A DNA stretch of 64,000 bases from positions 42,854,268-42,918,267 of the forward strand of contig CM019699.1 of assembly GCA_009760885.1 (NCBI GenBank), written 5' to 3'. This DNA comes from Achatina immaculata (taxonomy: Eukaryota > Mollusca > Gastropoda > Stylommatophora > Achatinidae). Below the pieces are notes generated by a model. The model had not been told where the DNA came from. It searched no databases and saw only the letters and a program-made list of their open reading frames with translations. The first letter of the stretch is position 1. Each line of letters begins with the position of its first letter. Below are positions 1 to 10,757 of the stretch, in pieces. Both the position numbers and the translations under genes were made by a program.

Positions 1-1101
1 CGTAGAGACACAAAGGTCATGACCATGGGAGAAAAATTCCTTAGCTCTGTAAGCCATCCCCTGAAGGAGAGATTCAATAACTTGGCATTAGGACGGCTTA
101 AAAGAAGCAGCTTCATTCATCAGGCCAAGCGTATGCGTAAGCTGATACCTGACCTTCCAACTGTAGTCACTCCATTATCATCTGTACCAGAGCATACACC
201 ATGGAAAGAAGCAGATTATACACAAATAACTATTCAGACTGAAGTGAAAGGTGTGCAGAATGGTGAGATGCAGAGCAGTCTTGTAAGATCAACAGCCACA
301 CTTAGTGTTCTAGATGACAAATATCCATGTGACACCTGGATACGTGTGTATACAGATGGATCTGCACATAATGCCATAAAGAATGGTGGGGCAGGAGCAC
401 ATATTGAATATCCAAACAACACCATTGACAAGATTTCCATACCCACTGGTAAATACTGCAACAACTTTGATGCAGAAGTTAGGGCAATTATTGCTGCAGT
501 TGAAAAACTATCAGACTCCAGAATTGATACATGTCCTGTAGTAATTCTCACAGATGCAAGATCAGTACTGGAGGCTCTTCAGTGCAACAAACTACCAGAC
601 CTTAAGGATGCCTTGTCAAAAATTGGCTTACAACATGGAGTCACTTTGCAATGGATTCCCTCCCACTGTGGGATACCAGGCAATGAGAAAGCTGACCATC
701 TGGCCAAAGAGGGCACTGAAATGGAGCAACCAGACATACCAGTCACCTATAATCAGAAGAAAAGTATGATAAAAACCTACAGGAAGCCACAAACACCACC
801 ACATGATGACTATCACATGCTAAACAGAAAGGAACAAGTCACCATCTTCCGTCTCCGAACAGGACACAGCTGACTCCGAAGTCATATGTATACAAAGTTT
901 AAGGTTGGTACTACTAATCTATGTACATGTGCCCAGGTGCCCCAAACCGTGGAACATATCCTCCAGAACTGCATCAACTACGAGACACTGAGAAATAATT
1001 ACTGGCCCAGTGAAACCACTAAAGAAGATAAGCTCTACGGTTCCATACATGAGTTACAAAAAACAGTGAAATTTATCCAAGAGACAGGACTGCAGATATA
1101 G
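1..1101 (+). pseudogene. LINE RNase H and C-terminal zinc-knuckle-like region, one in-frame stop
   Basis: Counting from the Met at 19, the RNase H signature reads YTDGS with D113, then E153, LTDA with D179, WIPSHCGIPGNEKAD with H216 and D226. These are the acidic and His residues expected for cleaving the RNA strand of RNA-DNA hybrids during retrotransposition. A TGA at 871-873 interrupts the frame. The same frame then resumes as LRSHMYTKF and runs to 1101, with a CTCAQVPQTVEHILQNC cysteine/histidine cluster typical of LINE C-termini. The other copy has Arg (CGT) at the stop position, so a CGA-to-TGA transition is the likely cause. The element is therefore probably dead. Identification is secure; the exact clade is not. 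Confidence 0.85.
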
Positions 1102-1137
1102 ACAGACAGTGCGAACGAAGAAGAAGAAGAAGAAGAA
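1..1137 (+). mobile_element. 3' end of a LINE with an RNase H domain, running in from the left edge
   Basis: This is the 3' part of a non-LTR retrotransposon of the type that carries RNase H after the reverse transcriptase (I-like group). The open frame continues upstream of the first Met, because the codons before it match the second copy of this element at 31134-35252. The coding part is followed by a short 3' region and a (GAA)n tail at about 1117-1137, which is the likely 3' terminus. The second copy ends in the same kind of GAA tail, so the tail is a family character. The reverse transcriptase and endonuclease parts lie outside the window. Confidence 0.85.
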
Positions 1138-1164
1138 GACTATATGGCAGTATGAGCATATAAA

Positions 1165-1420
1165 ATTTGCTATGTGTTGTGTTTGACATTTGAACCTGAC
1201 TGTGTCTTGCAGAAGGACTAGTTGATATCTGAACATTGCTGTGTTTTGTAGAAGGACTAGCTGATATCTGAACATCACTGTGTTTTATAGAAGGACTAGC
1301 TGATATCTGAACATCCCTGTGTTTTATAGAAGGACTAGCTGATATCTGAACATCCCTGTGTTTTATAGAAGGACTGTGTGACATCTGTACCACACTGTGT
1401 CTTAAAGAAGGACTGGCAAC
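1165..1420. repeat. 39-bp minisatellite
   Basis: About six units of a 39-bp sequence built on GAAGGACTAGCTGATATCTG, best conserved between about 1210 and 1370 and degenerating at both ends. It lies just downstream of the LINE's GAA tail. ORFs crossing it on either strand are repeat artefacts. Confidence 0.85.
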
Positions 1421-2689
1421 ATTCATCACTGATGAAAACTTATCATATTTCAAAACCTCAGAATTACATTGTTCTGTTATCTGATATTCATTATTTTGTG
1501 AAGACAGTGAGGGTGTTTTTGTTTGCATCACAAAAATGTAACCACTTCAAATTCCGTTTAAAAATTTTATGTGCTTCATGAGTTCAATTTTTTAAAAATG
1601 GGCTTTAAAGACATTCTCAACATTTAAAAAAAATTCTTGGTTGGAACAAGTTAAAAAAAATTAAGAGTCAGAATGATAGACGTCCATATTTTTATATTTT
1701 TCATCACAGATTCAGCAAACGATGGCAAAATATCTGAGCTGTGATGGTGTTTTTGCTGTGTGGAGAAGTCGAAGGTGTCAAAAATTTATCATTTCTGTAA
1801 CGTAAGTTCTGCTGTACACATTTTTGGCATATAAACCATAAGCAAGAATGAATTCTGGAGTTGCATCAAAACATTTTTCTTGTATAAGTGAGGAAAAAGA
1901 ATTTCCTGTGCTACAAGACAGCACAAACATGATATTGATGCAACACAAACATGACATTGATGCCACACAAACATGATATTGATGCCACATTGCTAATTCA
2001 TTAATAACCTCAAGCATATATCATGAGGACAAATTATGGCAGGCCCTGAATGTTTCATCCATTACTTGCTGAACACAGAGACCATCTTTCATACAGGAAA
2101 CAGGGAAAATGGTTACAATTATGCAGTAGACAAGTTACTATGTAGATGCTAAGGGAAACTGATGAACTAATTTTGTTATGATTTTTTTCTTTAACTGTTT
2201 GCTTCTGTTTTACATTTTGTTTTAAAAAAATAAGTTATAAAAAAACTAGGATTTTTCTAACAACGTGCTTCTTTGTTTTTCAGCGTCATAATTATTTATG
2301 CAAATCTAGTATTTATTTTTTGCACTATTTTATTTTCATTGTCTTGTCTTGTCTTCTTCCTCATATACCTTTCAGTGAGGGAACAACTAGATGTCTTGTT
2401 AGGGCTCTGCGATTTGCTCCATATAATGGGATATTTAAGGTTTATGTAATTTTCTTTCTCCGTCTCTTGCATGGGCAGCATCTCCCTCTATTACCTACAA
2501 TTCTTAGTGTGAATGTTTTCTGTGCTATATTGTTAATGTTTTTCTGTGCTATATTGGCAATGTTTTCTGTGGTAAACTGTCTGGTGGCAGCTGTAAAATA
2601 TGGCTAAAGCATTTGAGTTGCTGTTTCTGGATATAGTGTAATACCAGTGTTACTCCAACCTTCACCCTGACAATATTATTTCATATTTG
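1421..2689. other. AT-rich stretch with no recognisable gene
   Basis: I see only A/T runs and a small 22-bp repeat (see 1920-1990). There is no protein similarity I recognise on either strand and no convincing exon with splice sites. Confidence 0.5.
1920..1990. repeat. 22-bp tandem repeat, about three to four copies
   Basis: Units of ACAAACATGATATTGATGCC follow each other with small changes between 1922 and 1988. Confidence 0.8.
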
Positions 2690-3950
2690 GTCTCTTCTTG
2701 TCACATTTAATATTTTTTTTAACATCTCATTTCTGTTGTGATGATTTTCCTGTTGTGTTTGACAGTTAGTATCTGTGTTTGACATTGACAGCATAGAGTT
2801 GGATGGAAAACTGTGTTGCACATTGGTTTTTTTTGTTTGTTTTGGTTGTGATATACTATATTTGTTTTTCAGTAAAGGTGTAATTTTTCTAATGACTTGA
2901 TTTGCTTTACTGCATCTGTTTTTAATTTCAGTTTTCCTTGAGGATGATGATATGCTACTCAGCTGTTTCAATTCACCTGTTTCGAGGACTGGTTGTCTAG
3001 GAAGATCTTTGTTTGGATTTCTTCTCTCACTAGTCATTACTTCTATTTCCTCAACACTGATCTACATGTTGTGGCTTTTACACGCCACTGATAAATTATC
3101 CATGTTCTGCTGTAGGTCTTTCTCAGTGTGGCTATAAGGTACTTGATCATCAGCAAGAAAAGGAGTTTATTACCTATTGAGTAAGTTCTCTGGAAGGTTT
3201 TGTGAGTTTATTAGCATTGTTTCTTGAGTTGGGTTGTTGGGAAGTTTTGTGATGGAGTTTTACCATGTATGTTAGCTTCTTTGCAGAATTTGTCAATGTA
3301 TGTTAAGAGTAGTAAGGGAGATAGTACACAGCACTGCCTCACTGTAGATTTGATGATGTCCCTCATTTGTTCTGACTGTACACTGATTGTTTTCATATAT
3401 GTTTTTGCATAACTTGATCCAGATGTGTACCAACTCCATAATGCTGTAAGATTTCCCACAGTTTATATCTGTCTACTCTATCAAATGCTTTTTCTTGGTC
3501 TGCGTAAACTATCTGCAGTATCTGATTATGTTCAACTAATTTTTTCTTTTAGCTGTCTTAGGAAAAAGATGGTGCCTGTATAGCTTCTATTTTTTTCTAA
3601 ATCTCATGTGAATTTCACTTAACTGGTTCAGTCACTGGTCACAGTCTGTTGTCTAGGATCTTGCAGAATATCTTTCCACTATGGCTTTGTAGTGAGATGC
3701 CTTTATATTGGTTGCAGTCCCTTTTACTGCCTTTTTTTTTTCTTCCATACTGGTGTAATTATAGCATTTCTCCAGTCCCTGTTGTTTCTTGTTTTTCCCA
3801 TGTCAAATTATAGAGTCTGTTAAGCCAAACTATTTCAGTCTATTTCACACATTTGATTAATTTATTGGGTATTCCATCACATCCTGGAGCTTTATTCACT
3901 GGAGCCTTTCTGATGGCTTCATTTTCATTGCTTTTTTGAAAAATAATTTA
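2690..3950 (-). pseudogene. Decayed LINE reverse transcriptase fragment
   Basis: Read on the minus strand from about 3950 down, scattered but ordered reverse-transcriptase motifs are visible in shifting frames. A DQEKAFDRVDRYKLWEIL block (motif A region, 3530-3460) comes first, then a QCCVLSPLLL block in the position of GCxLSP (motif B, about 3340-3310). Next is an ADDQVPYSHTEKDLQ block in the place of YADD (3160-3110), followed by a TSERRNPNKDLP thumb-like segment. Frameshifts and stops separate them, so no product is possible. No endonuclease domain is seen. The clade is uncertain. Confidence 0.7.
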
Positions 3951-4021
3951 TTTGATAAGAATAGAATAGAGCTGATTTGCCAGAGGTAAACATTTGAAAA
4001 TATCCCCATTTCTATCCATAG

Positions 4022-4265
4022 CCATCTAAATGAACTGTTCCATTTTCAAGTCCAAGAGCTTAAAGCTGAGAACAGCAGCGGAAAAATTTACATGGTATAC
4101 GAAGGTGGATTCAACTCTGACAGCCTTCTTAGTGTGATACAACACTATCAGCAGAGCGGCATTAAAACCTGCATGCAGTCACCAGGGACAAAGAAGGTAT
4201 ACATTGAGCAAATTCAGCTGAGACATCCCCTGAAGGAAGATATGAGAGAAGTTATAAATAGTTGA
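4022..4265 (+). CDS. Possible terminal exon encoding the C-terminal half of an SH2-like domain
   Basis: A polypyrimidine stretch and AG at 4020-4021 could be a 3' splice site. The phase-2 frame after it reads about 81 residues to the TGA at 4263-4265. The order of features resembles the back half of an SH2 domain: LFHFQVQEL (strand C-like), KIYMVYEGGFNS, then SDSLLSVIQHYQQSGI matching the 'F-S-x-x-x-L-I-x-H-Y-x' helix pattern, and IQLRHPL close to the C-terminus. The FLVR arginine strand would lie in an upstream exon outside the window. Codon use is less AT-skewed than the surroundings, which supports real coding sequence. It could instead be a retrocopy fragment. I do not recognise the gene, and the SH2 assignment is an inference from pattern, not from a search. 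Confidence 0.45.
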
Positions 4266-4317
4266 TTAACATTTCCAAATCTACATTATACAACCTAGTA
4301 TAGTGAAATATTTTCCT

Positions 4318-4323
4318 ATTAAA
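4318..4323 (+). promoter_or_regulatory. Possible polyadenylation signal ATTAAA
   Basis: ATTAAA lies 52 bases after the stop of the SH2-like exon, a suitable place for 3' end formation. Such hexamers are common in AT-rich DNA, so this is weak evidence. Confidence 0.2.
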
Positions 4324-5290
4324 AATTTAGAAATAGCTTTATTTGTTAATGAGCACACAGTTGTACCATTTCAGCTTGAAATTAGATGGGGATGTACGTG
4401 TCAGTTTTACAAAAAGATGGAAAGAGTGAGGAAAGAGGACAGGAACAAGAATAGCAAAAAGTAAGATGAGCACATATAAATGAAGATCATACAGTAACCC
4501 AATATTTCAGCAAAAGCCTTTTTCAAGGATCAAATACAAAAACAACACAACAGATAAAAAAAAAATGAAAAGTAAAGACTTTGCATTTTTGGTCTTCTTC
4601 TATAGCAGAAAAGATGGACAAAAAAATGTGCCCAGATAAATGTAGTAGAGCACAAAGTGAAAGTCAATTATTGGCTGAGAAATGATGTAAAGGTAGGATA
4701 ACAAAGGGTACTATATGGTCAGCAACATGGCTTTATGGCCCAATCAGATACCTATGGCCTAACCAAAAGCTGCCAAGATGGTGCAGATGATAAAAGAGTT
4801 AGAAAACATGGGGAGGGTGGGTGAAGGACGGTTCAGAAAGAACAGAGAAACCTTAGAGGGCAAGATTGCTTGCTAAGAATGTCCAGATATGGGAGCTAAC
4901 AAAGCCTATTAGGGGATATAGAGGAATGATTGGAACAGCTGGAAAATAAAACTTAAAATGTCCCTGGCAAGAATGAGAAAATGCGGCGAAGTGAATAGGG
5001 CTAAGATAAGCAAGATGACCAGGTATAGCAGAAATAAAAAGAGGTAGCAGCTAGGTGGAAATGGAAAATAATTTAAAGAAAGGTGAATTTATTGTTAATT
5101 TCACCTGGGTGGAGATAGCCCCTATGGAAAATAAGGTGCAGTTCTGAAGCTTTCTGAGATTGCTCATCAGAAGAGTAGGTGCAGATTTCATTTCTCCTAC
5201 TATTTCAGCTTATGCCTTAATCATACAAAAGTATACAGAATGAAGAAAAGGCCTTAATCATATAAAAGTATACAGAATGAAGAAAAGGCC
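4320..5290 (-). mobile_element. Old non-coding Penelope-like element debris
   Basis: Several short blocks resemble the 3' terminal region of the intact Penelope element at 54636. AGCTTTATTTGTTAATGAG (4333) compares with AGCTTTATTACTTAACGA there. ATTTCAGCAAAAGCC (4503) and ATTTCAGCTTATGCC (5203) compare with GTTTCGGCGTGAGCC. CCTTAATCATACAAAAG followed by TATACAGAATGAAGAA (5216) compares with CCTTAATCATACAAAAACATACAGGACGAAGAA. The last block is itself present twice in tandem (5216-5290). No reverse transcriptase or GIY-YIG coding sequence is visible. The similarity is short and by eye, so this is a moderate call. Confidence 0.4.
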
Positions 5291-5439
5291 CTAAACCAGT
5301 TTTAAATAACTTCATTAATCTACCACAGATGCAAGTCTGATTTCCTAGTAACATGCATTAAACAATGTCATTCTGATGCAGAAAATGCTTGGCACCCAAA
5401 AACTGCTTCAAAGAGAAATATAGAACTACACAGACTGAG

Positions 5440-6255
5440 CTCTAAATTCAGTTATACCTGATCTTTCCTTCTTCACAATAATGTTCCCTCCCTACTAAGA
5501 TCTCATCTACTCTTTCCTCACATTTAGACTATTGCTCAACAATCTGGGATGGTTGCTCAGTGTCAAATACAAGGAGGCTTTGCTCACTCCAAAAGCGAGT
5601 AGTAAAGCTTATTAGTGACAAAGATCAAGCACAAACAACTAACCAGTACAAACGTATCAAAATACTGCCTCTTAAGAACAGGTTCCTCTTCAACAAAGCC
5701 AAGTTAGTACATCAAATTCTTTCACAGCATGCCCCGCCTTATCTATGGAACCTGTTTAAATTTAGCCTAAAGTGCAGCCAACGCTTGAACAACATATGTC
5801 TTCCAAAACTTAGATTTGATCTTTACAAGAAAAGCTTTAGTTATTCTACTGCTCATCTTTGGAATACCCACCCATCCTGTATAAAAAATATAAATTATAC
5901 TCCTTCCTACAACTACAAACTTTCCCAATATCTATTTGATGTTGACTACATGCCTCCATGAATTATAAAACTTAAAAGTTATTTTAGACTGCTCTTACAG
6001 GCACCAAGTACAGTTACTGTAATTATTTATTCTGAATAGTCCCAACATTTTGTTTAGTAGATAGTCATTTATATATGTATGTAGTTACTTCTGTACTGAG
6101 TGAATGGATAAGAGCGAAACGTAAATGTTCTGTTTTATGTCTCTCAGCTTCAATGTTAATTATGTTTGTTACATGAACAGCATATTTGTAGAACATCTGG
6201 AATAGAGTGAAAGATGTATGATAAAGGGCAAAATGTCAGACAATCAATTAACCAA
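5440..6255 (+). pseudogene. C-terminal fragment of a CR1/L2-like LINE ORF2
   Basis: The readable frame begins before the first Met with HLDYCSTIWDGCS (about 5523-5560), continues through LCSLQKRVVKLI and LPLKNRFLFNKAKLVHQI, and ends at 5961. This 'LDYCxxIWG... LQKRAxRLI... RxxYxxxxxxxK' order is the familiar C-terminal thumb region after the reverse transcriptase in CR1/L2/jockey-type LINEs. The piece is 5' truncated, and about 290 bp of 3' region follow, ending in AATCAATTAACCAATCAATC, which could be the short-repeat tail. It cannot act alone. Confidence 0.7.
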
Positions 6256-6727
6256 TCAATCAGTCACCTTCACCTGTTGTTCTAGGACCTTCACTACACT
6301 GTTTGTGCCCCAACTATGTTCTACCCACCTTAGCTTGACAGCCATTGTATTCCTGTCTCTCCTGCCTGTTTTCTCAACTTCTTCTTTACTATGATTCAGT
6401 TTAGATTGATATCATTCCCCACAAAATATTCATTCAAACATTTACAAAATTTCATCACATGCATGGCTTCATGCAAGTCACAGTCCTTATGTTCATTCTT
6501 ATTTGTTATATATCGTACATACAAATTTAGATTTTCTCCTTTTTTCTCTATCCTGTATGTTTTTATATGATTAATGTGTAAGCCAAAATGTTAAGATTGT
6601 GTGCTCATTAATTAATAAAACTATTCCCACTTTTTGTTTTAATTTCTAACATTATATTATCACAGCTTTACTGCAGTGGCTTTGTGAGTATTTATATATT
6701 TAGTTTTATTTACATATAATATACATA
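6256..6727. other. No gene recognised
   Basis: AT-rich sequence between the LINE fragment and the Tigger remnant. A block at 6596-6630 (GTGTGCTCATTAATTAATAA) resembles, in inverted orientation, the block at 4333-4361, so it may be another scrap of the same Penelope-like debris. Confidence 0.35.
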
Positions 6728-7290
6728 CCTGTTTCATCAAAATTAAAAACTGATCCAATGTAACCTTCTTGTTCAATTATTTTCTTTATCACTAGAGGAT
6801 ATTCTTTACAGCTAGCTCATCTATACTTGCAGCATCTCTTGTCAGATGAATGTTATGGGGATTGTAATGATTTTTGAAACCTCTAATCCATTCACTGCTA
6901 TCAGCATAAGAAATAACTTCTGCAGGATTTAGAGATTATTTTTTAGAGTCATCATATATAGCAAGAGCTTTCTGCAGGATTTATAGATTGTTTTTTAGGG
7001 TCCTCATATATAGCATGAGCTCTCTGCAGGGTTTAGAGATCATGTTTTAGGGTCATGACATACAACACGAGCTCTCTGCAGGGTTTAGAGATCATGTTTT
7101 AGGGTCATGACATACAGCGCAAGCTCTCTGCTTTATTGTGAGAACTGTTCCTGACTTGTTTTGTCTTCAGTCCACACATTCAACAATTTTTCAGTTTCTT
7201 TGGGTCTTGTTCTTACTGATATAGCAGTCCTAGAAGTTGTTCCACTAATAGTCTTGTGATTAATAATACATTGTACATTAATACATTTCA
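6728..7290 (-). mobile_element. Tigger/pogo-like DNA transposon remnant
   Basis: On the minus strand the conceptual translation contains EKLLNVWTEDKTSQ (7190 region), like the CENP-B/pogo type HTH-side motif. Further on it reads SSEWIRGFKNHYNPHNIHL, RDAASIDELAV, then after a one-base frame change KKIIEQEGYIGSVFNFDETGMY. The order SxxWxxxFKxRH, AAS, xxxIxxxGYxxxxVFNxDETGL is characteristic of Tigger/pogo transposases, where the Asp of DET is the first catalytic residue. The C-terminal catalytic half and the terminal inverted repeats are not visible. A 52-bp tandem repeat has expanded inside it. Non-functional. Confidence 0.65.
6920..7127. repeat. 52-bp tandem repeat, four copies, inside the Tigger remnant
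   Basis: CTGCAGG starts at 6920, 6972, 7024 and 7076, each beginning a 52-bp unit that ends in GAGCTCT or a close variant. 52 is not a multiple of three, so the duplications break the transposase frame. The last two units are the most similar, so the array probably grew by recent local duplication. Confidence 0.9.
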
Positions 7291-8522
7291 AATCATCACA
7301 GTTATCTGCTGGGTCAGTTTAATGAAAGTTATGTTCTTGCAAACATTGGTTTTGTCATTCAGTGAACCATCTCTGTTGAGCTTTTACTTTGGCAAAATCT
7401 TTTTTCATCTAGTCTCATCATAGTCAATTTTTGCTTGTGTCTTGCTCATTTCTCTTCGACTGATAGAATACCAAAATATAAAAGTCTCATTTGAAATGTA
7501 CTTGATCTCAGATAATTTTGTTAAAGCTTGCTGAATGACCTATCAACTATGGCCACTGGGACTAGAATTTTTAGGGCTAAAATGCAGGCAGTGTATATGT
7601 CTTGAAAGCTTACTTTGGTTTTTGAGAGGGTTTTCCCCTCAATCTCTTGTGCCTACATCTGAGAGAGATCTCTACATTTTATCATTCAGTTTTGCCTTTC
7701 TCAACCACAATAATCCTTTCCATATTACATTACTCACTTACAGATGCACTACAATTACATGAATTTGTCATTTTGTAATTTGAAAAAATATTATAGGGAA
7801 AAAGGTTATTCCAAACTCCTGGAACCCAACCACCCCCACCCCAAGTCTGGGGCCCATGTGTCTGATATCTTGACCTGATATCTTGACCTGATATCTTGTT
7901 AGGTCTGGAACTGATTTGATGTGAAACATTTACCTTTATAAAGAATATGGAGAAAATTTGTTTTGTGTGAAGATATAAATAAGAAAAGATGCAAGGAAAA
8001 ATCTAAGGAAAGGTGTAAGTAAGGAAAGATTCAAGGAAAGATAAGTAAGTGAGGATAAGTATGATGTGAAGATTATGCTGTAATCAGGGTCAGCAAGCTG
8101 AAGCTGGACCAAAATTCCATTTCCCATGAGGCATTGGTAAAGACCTTGACCTTCCTCTACAGTACTCTTTTAGCTTGGCTAATGGATTATTGCTTCATCT
8201 TGAAACCATCATGATGATAGGATCTGCTGTGTCTTATTTTTATGGGACCATCTAGGATGAGACCTCAGGCATCCACTCCTTGTTTAACTTGACAAGATTC
8301 TCAGAGTGTTTGCTGTAAGGAACAAAGTTCACCGTGAGAGACAAAGTTTGCCATGAGAAACAAAGTTTGCTGTGAGAAACAAAGTTCATTGTTCTGAGAG
8401 TCAAAAGAAAAAAAAATGGAATAAGAATCACAGACAGAGAAATATGAAAATGAAGAGGAAATATACAATAGAAAGTGTTCACTTTGACAGAGTGAAGATG
8501 CTACATTGTGAAACAAGTTCAG
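7291..8522. other. No gene recognised; small local repeats only
   Basis: The stretch may include further N-terminal Tigger sequence up to about 7450, but I cannot read a continuous frame. Other content is three copies of TGATATCTTGACC at 7862-7895, purine-rich short repeats at 7980-8050 (AAGGAAAGATGTAAG-type), and AAACAAAGTTCGCCGTGAG-like 21-bp units at 8315-8390. Nothing looks like an exon. Confidence 0.4.
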
Positions 8523-9215
8523 AATGTATGGTCATAATCATCATAAGGTGCCGTGCCGACTGGCAATGGCTATTATGCTTCTCCAGAGTACCCAATCCTT
8601 CACGCAGGCCATCAGGTCAGTTGGTGATCTCTTTTCACACCATCTCATCAGACTGTCCAGCATAATTTCTCTTGATCTTCTTCCTTCTATTTTTCCTGTT
8701 GTTATAATATTTTCAATGCCTTCTCTTCTTTTTATTGCATATCCTATGAAAGTACATTGTCTCTCTCTTATTTTTTTTGACAAGATTTTTTGTATCTCCA
8801 GCTCTTCTCATACATTCCAATTGAGTTATTTTTGCTGTCCAGAGAATTCGCAACATTCTTCTAATAAACCACATTTCTACTGCTTCCAATGATTTTTGTG
8901 CACACCTACCTATTGTCCATGATTCACTTCCATATAACAAGATAGGTTCAATATAGCATTTTAGGACTCGTTTTCTAACATTCATTGATAAAGATGTGTT
9001 GCCTAATATGATTCTCATTCTCTGAAATGCAGTCTTTGCTTGGCCTATTCTGTTCTTAATTTTTGTTTTGCATTTTCCATCTGAAGTTATTAGTGTTCCA
9101 AGGTATTTGAATTTATGCACCTGCTTTAGAATAGTTCCGTTTAATTTTATACTGCATTTTGGTGGATTCTGAATATATGGTGATGTGTGCAATATAAGAA
9201 CCTTTTGGATATCGG
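8523..9215 (-). mobile_element. RTE-like LINE family C, 3' fragment
   Basis: The minus-strand frame reads TILKQVHKFKYLGTLITSDGK, AKTAFQRMRIIL, ILLYGSESWTI and AVEMWFIRRMLRILW. This is the conserved region after the RT active site of RTE-like LINEs ('FKYLGS... LLYGSETW... RRML+I W'). The 3' end carries the non-coding block GTGCCGTGCCGACTGGCAAT (antisense) and a short ATG-type tail. The same 3' end occurs at 39655-39853 in the opposite orientation with a clear (TGA)n tail, which defines the family terminus. Everything upstream of the thumb is missing (5' truncation). Frameshifts follow IRRMLRILW, so it is a pseudogene. Confidence 0.75.
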
Positions 9216-9320
9216 GGAAAAATATGTTACTTGGAAAATATAAACCTTCTCCACTGTTCTTATATTTGTACTGTGAGGAAAAAAAAATCTCCATGAACTC
9301 AAACAAGTACAATTTGTACT

Positions 9321-9455
9321 CAGAGTAAACTGTTGCTCCTTCAGAGTAAACTGTTGCTCCTTCAGAGTAAACTGTTGCTCCTTCAGAGTAAACTGTTGCT
9401 CCTTCAGAGTAAACTGTTGCTCCTTCAGAGTAAACTGTTGCTCCTTCAGAGTAAA
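9321..9455. repeat. 21-bp minisatellite, about 6.5 copies
   Basis: CAGAGTAAACTGTTGCTCCTT repeats almost perfectly. Its length is a multiple of three and it contains no stop on the minus strand, so it reads as a YSEGATV heptapeptide repeat joined to the LINE fragment. This is coincidental. Confidence 0.95.
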
Positions 9456-10597
9456 GGAAACCTTTATCTAACTCCTTGACCTGGTCCCCTTTTGTGGTTG
9501 TCAAAAAATTGCAGTTTTCTACACTGGACTGTGTAACAGGAAACATAAAACTCAGCCTAATTTCTTACACTCCACAATGTTAAACAAAAATAACATCATC
9601 AAAAATGAAAGAATAAATGGTATTATCAAATAATCAATTTAATCACAACTAAATGATACAAAATACAAACACTTAACATTTAAAACATAAACCAAAAATG
9701 TAATGCAAGATAAAACAAAACTGAATGATTCAACAAAAATGATGATGAATGTCTAAAAGAAAGAGGATGAAAGGAAAAAAATATTTAGTAATGTTCATAT
9801 ATCCTGCAACATTAACCGGCCAGTCTCAATTAGCAAAAATGTGTATCTCAGTATATGACAATACTTCACTGAAAAAATAGGATCTCAACAAAATTCAGTA
9901 TAGCTTCATCTGAAACAAAAAAATGCCATCATTCATGGTACGATTATACAAAGCAGTTCTCATACAAAAATTTACATTTAACAAAAACTTAACATTTTCT
10001 TCATGTGCAAAGCATAGTGCGGAAAGTTGAAACACAACTCACCAGCTCTCTAGTTAAATAAAATACAATGAAAGTCTAGCAGTCCCATGACTGCTACATG
10101 TTGTCATACATTACTTGCTTCAAAATTTACAAGAAAAAATACTGACATAATGCAATTCTTCATCATGATCAGAAGCAAATGATTTATTTCTCCCAACATT
10201 TACTTACAGGGCAACTAATGATTCTCACAACATTTACAGTGAAATAGTCACATACTACACAGCTTGAACATTTCTGACATTATAAGCAACACTTCACTTA
10301 GACAATTAATACACAAAAACTTACATATATGAAAGGGCTTGAGGTGAAGATCATAGCTTGCACAAAATTTTGTTTACAAAACCACAACACAATGTCCAAA
10401 AAAAAAAGAAAATTTCACAATTTACAAATCCATTCGTCCACAAAAAGATGGCTGCTTACCACCTGATATGTCAAGCAAAACTAACTCTAACAGAACACTC
10501 AAACCAAAACCTACACATCAACACAAAACCAGTGGAGCATTACATTTTAGTCGGTCTGTATGCTACCACCCAAAAGGCAACACTCCACACAAGCTCA
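9456..10597. other. AT-rich stretch without a recognisable gene
   Basis: A-rich on the + strand, with no exon, RNA gene or transposon motif that I can recognise on either strand. Confidence 0.45.
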
Positions 10598-10757
10598 AAA
10601 ACATATAACATTATATAACTCTAACAGAATGAAGATACTTCATAGTGAAGCAAGCTAAAAAAACATAACATTATATAACTGTAACAGATGAAAGATGCTG
10701 CAAGTGAAGCAAGCTAAAAAAACATATAACATTACATAACTGTAACAGATAAAATCT
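10598..10757. repeat. Tandem repeat of about 62-64 bp, interrupted by a LINE
   Basis: Units containing ATAACATTATATAACTGTAA then CAGATGAAAGATGCTGCAAG and GTGAAGCAAGCTAAAA occur at least 2.5 times. A further partial unit (ACAGATGAAAGATGCTACAC) resumes at 11832, directly after the tail of the family B LINE, which shows that the LINE inserted into the array. Confidence 0.8.

Noticed and set aside
8713..9546. A 277-codon ORF on the minus strand
   Set aside because: It joins a 21-bp minisatellite (YSEGATV repeats) to a 5'-truncated LINE fragment. Only the LINE part is meaningful, and it is broken.
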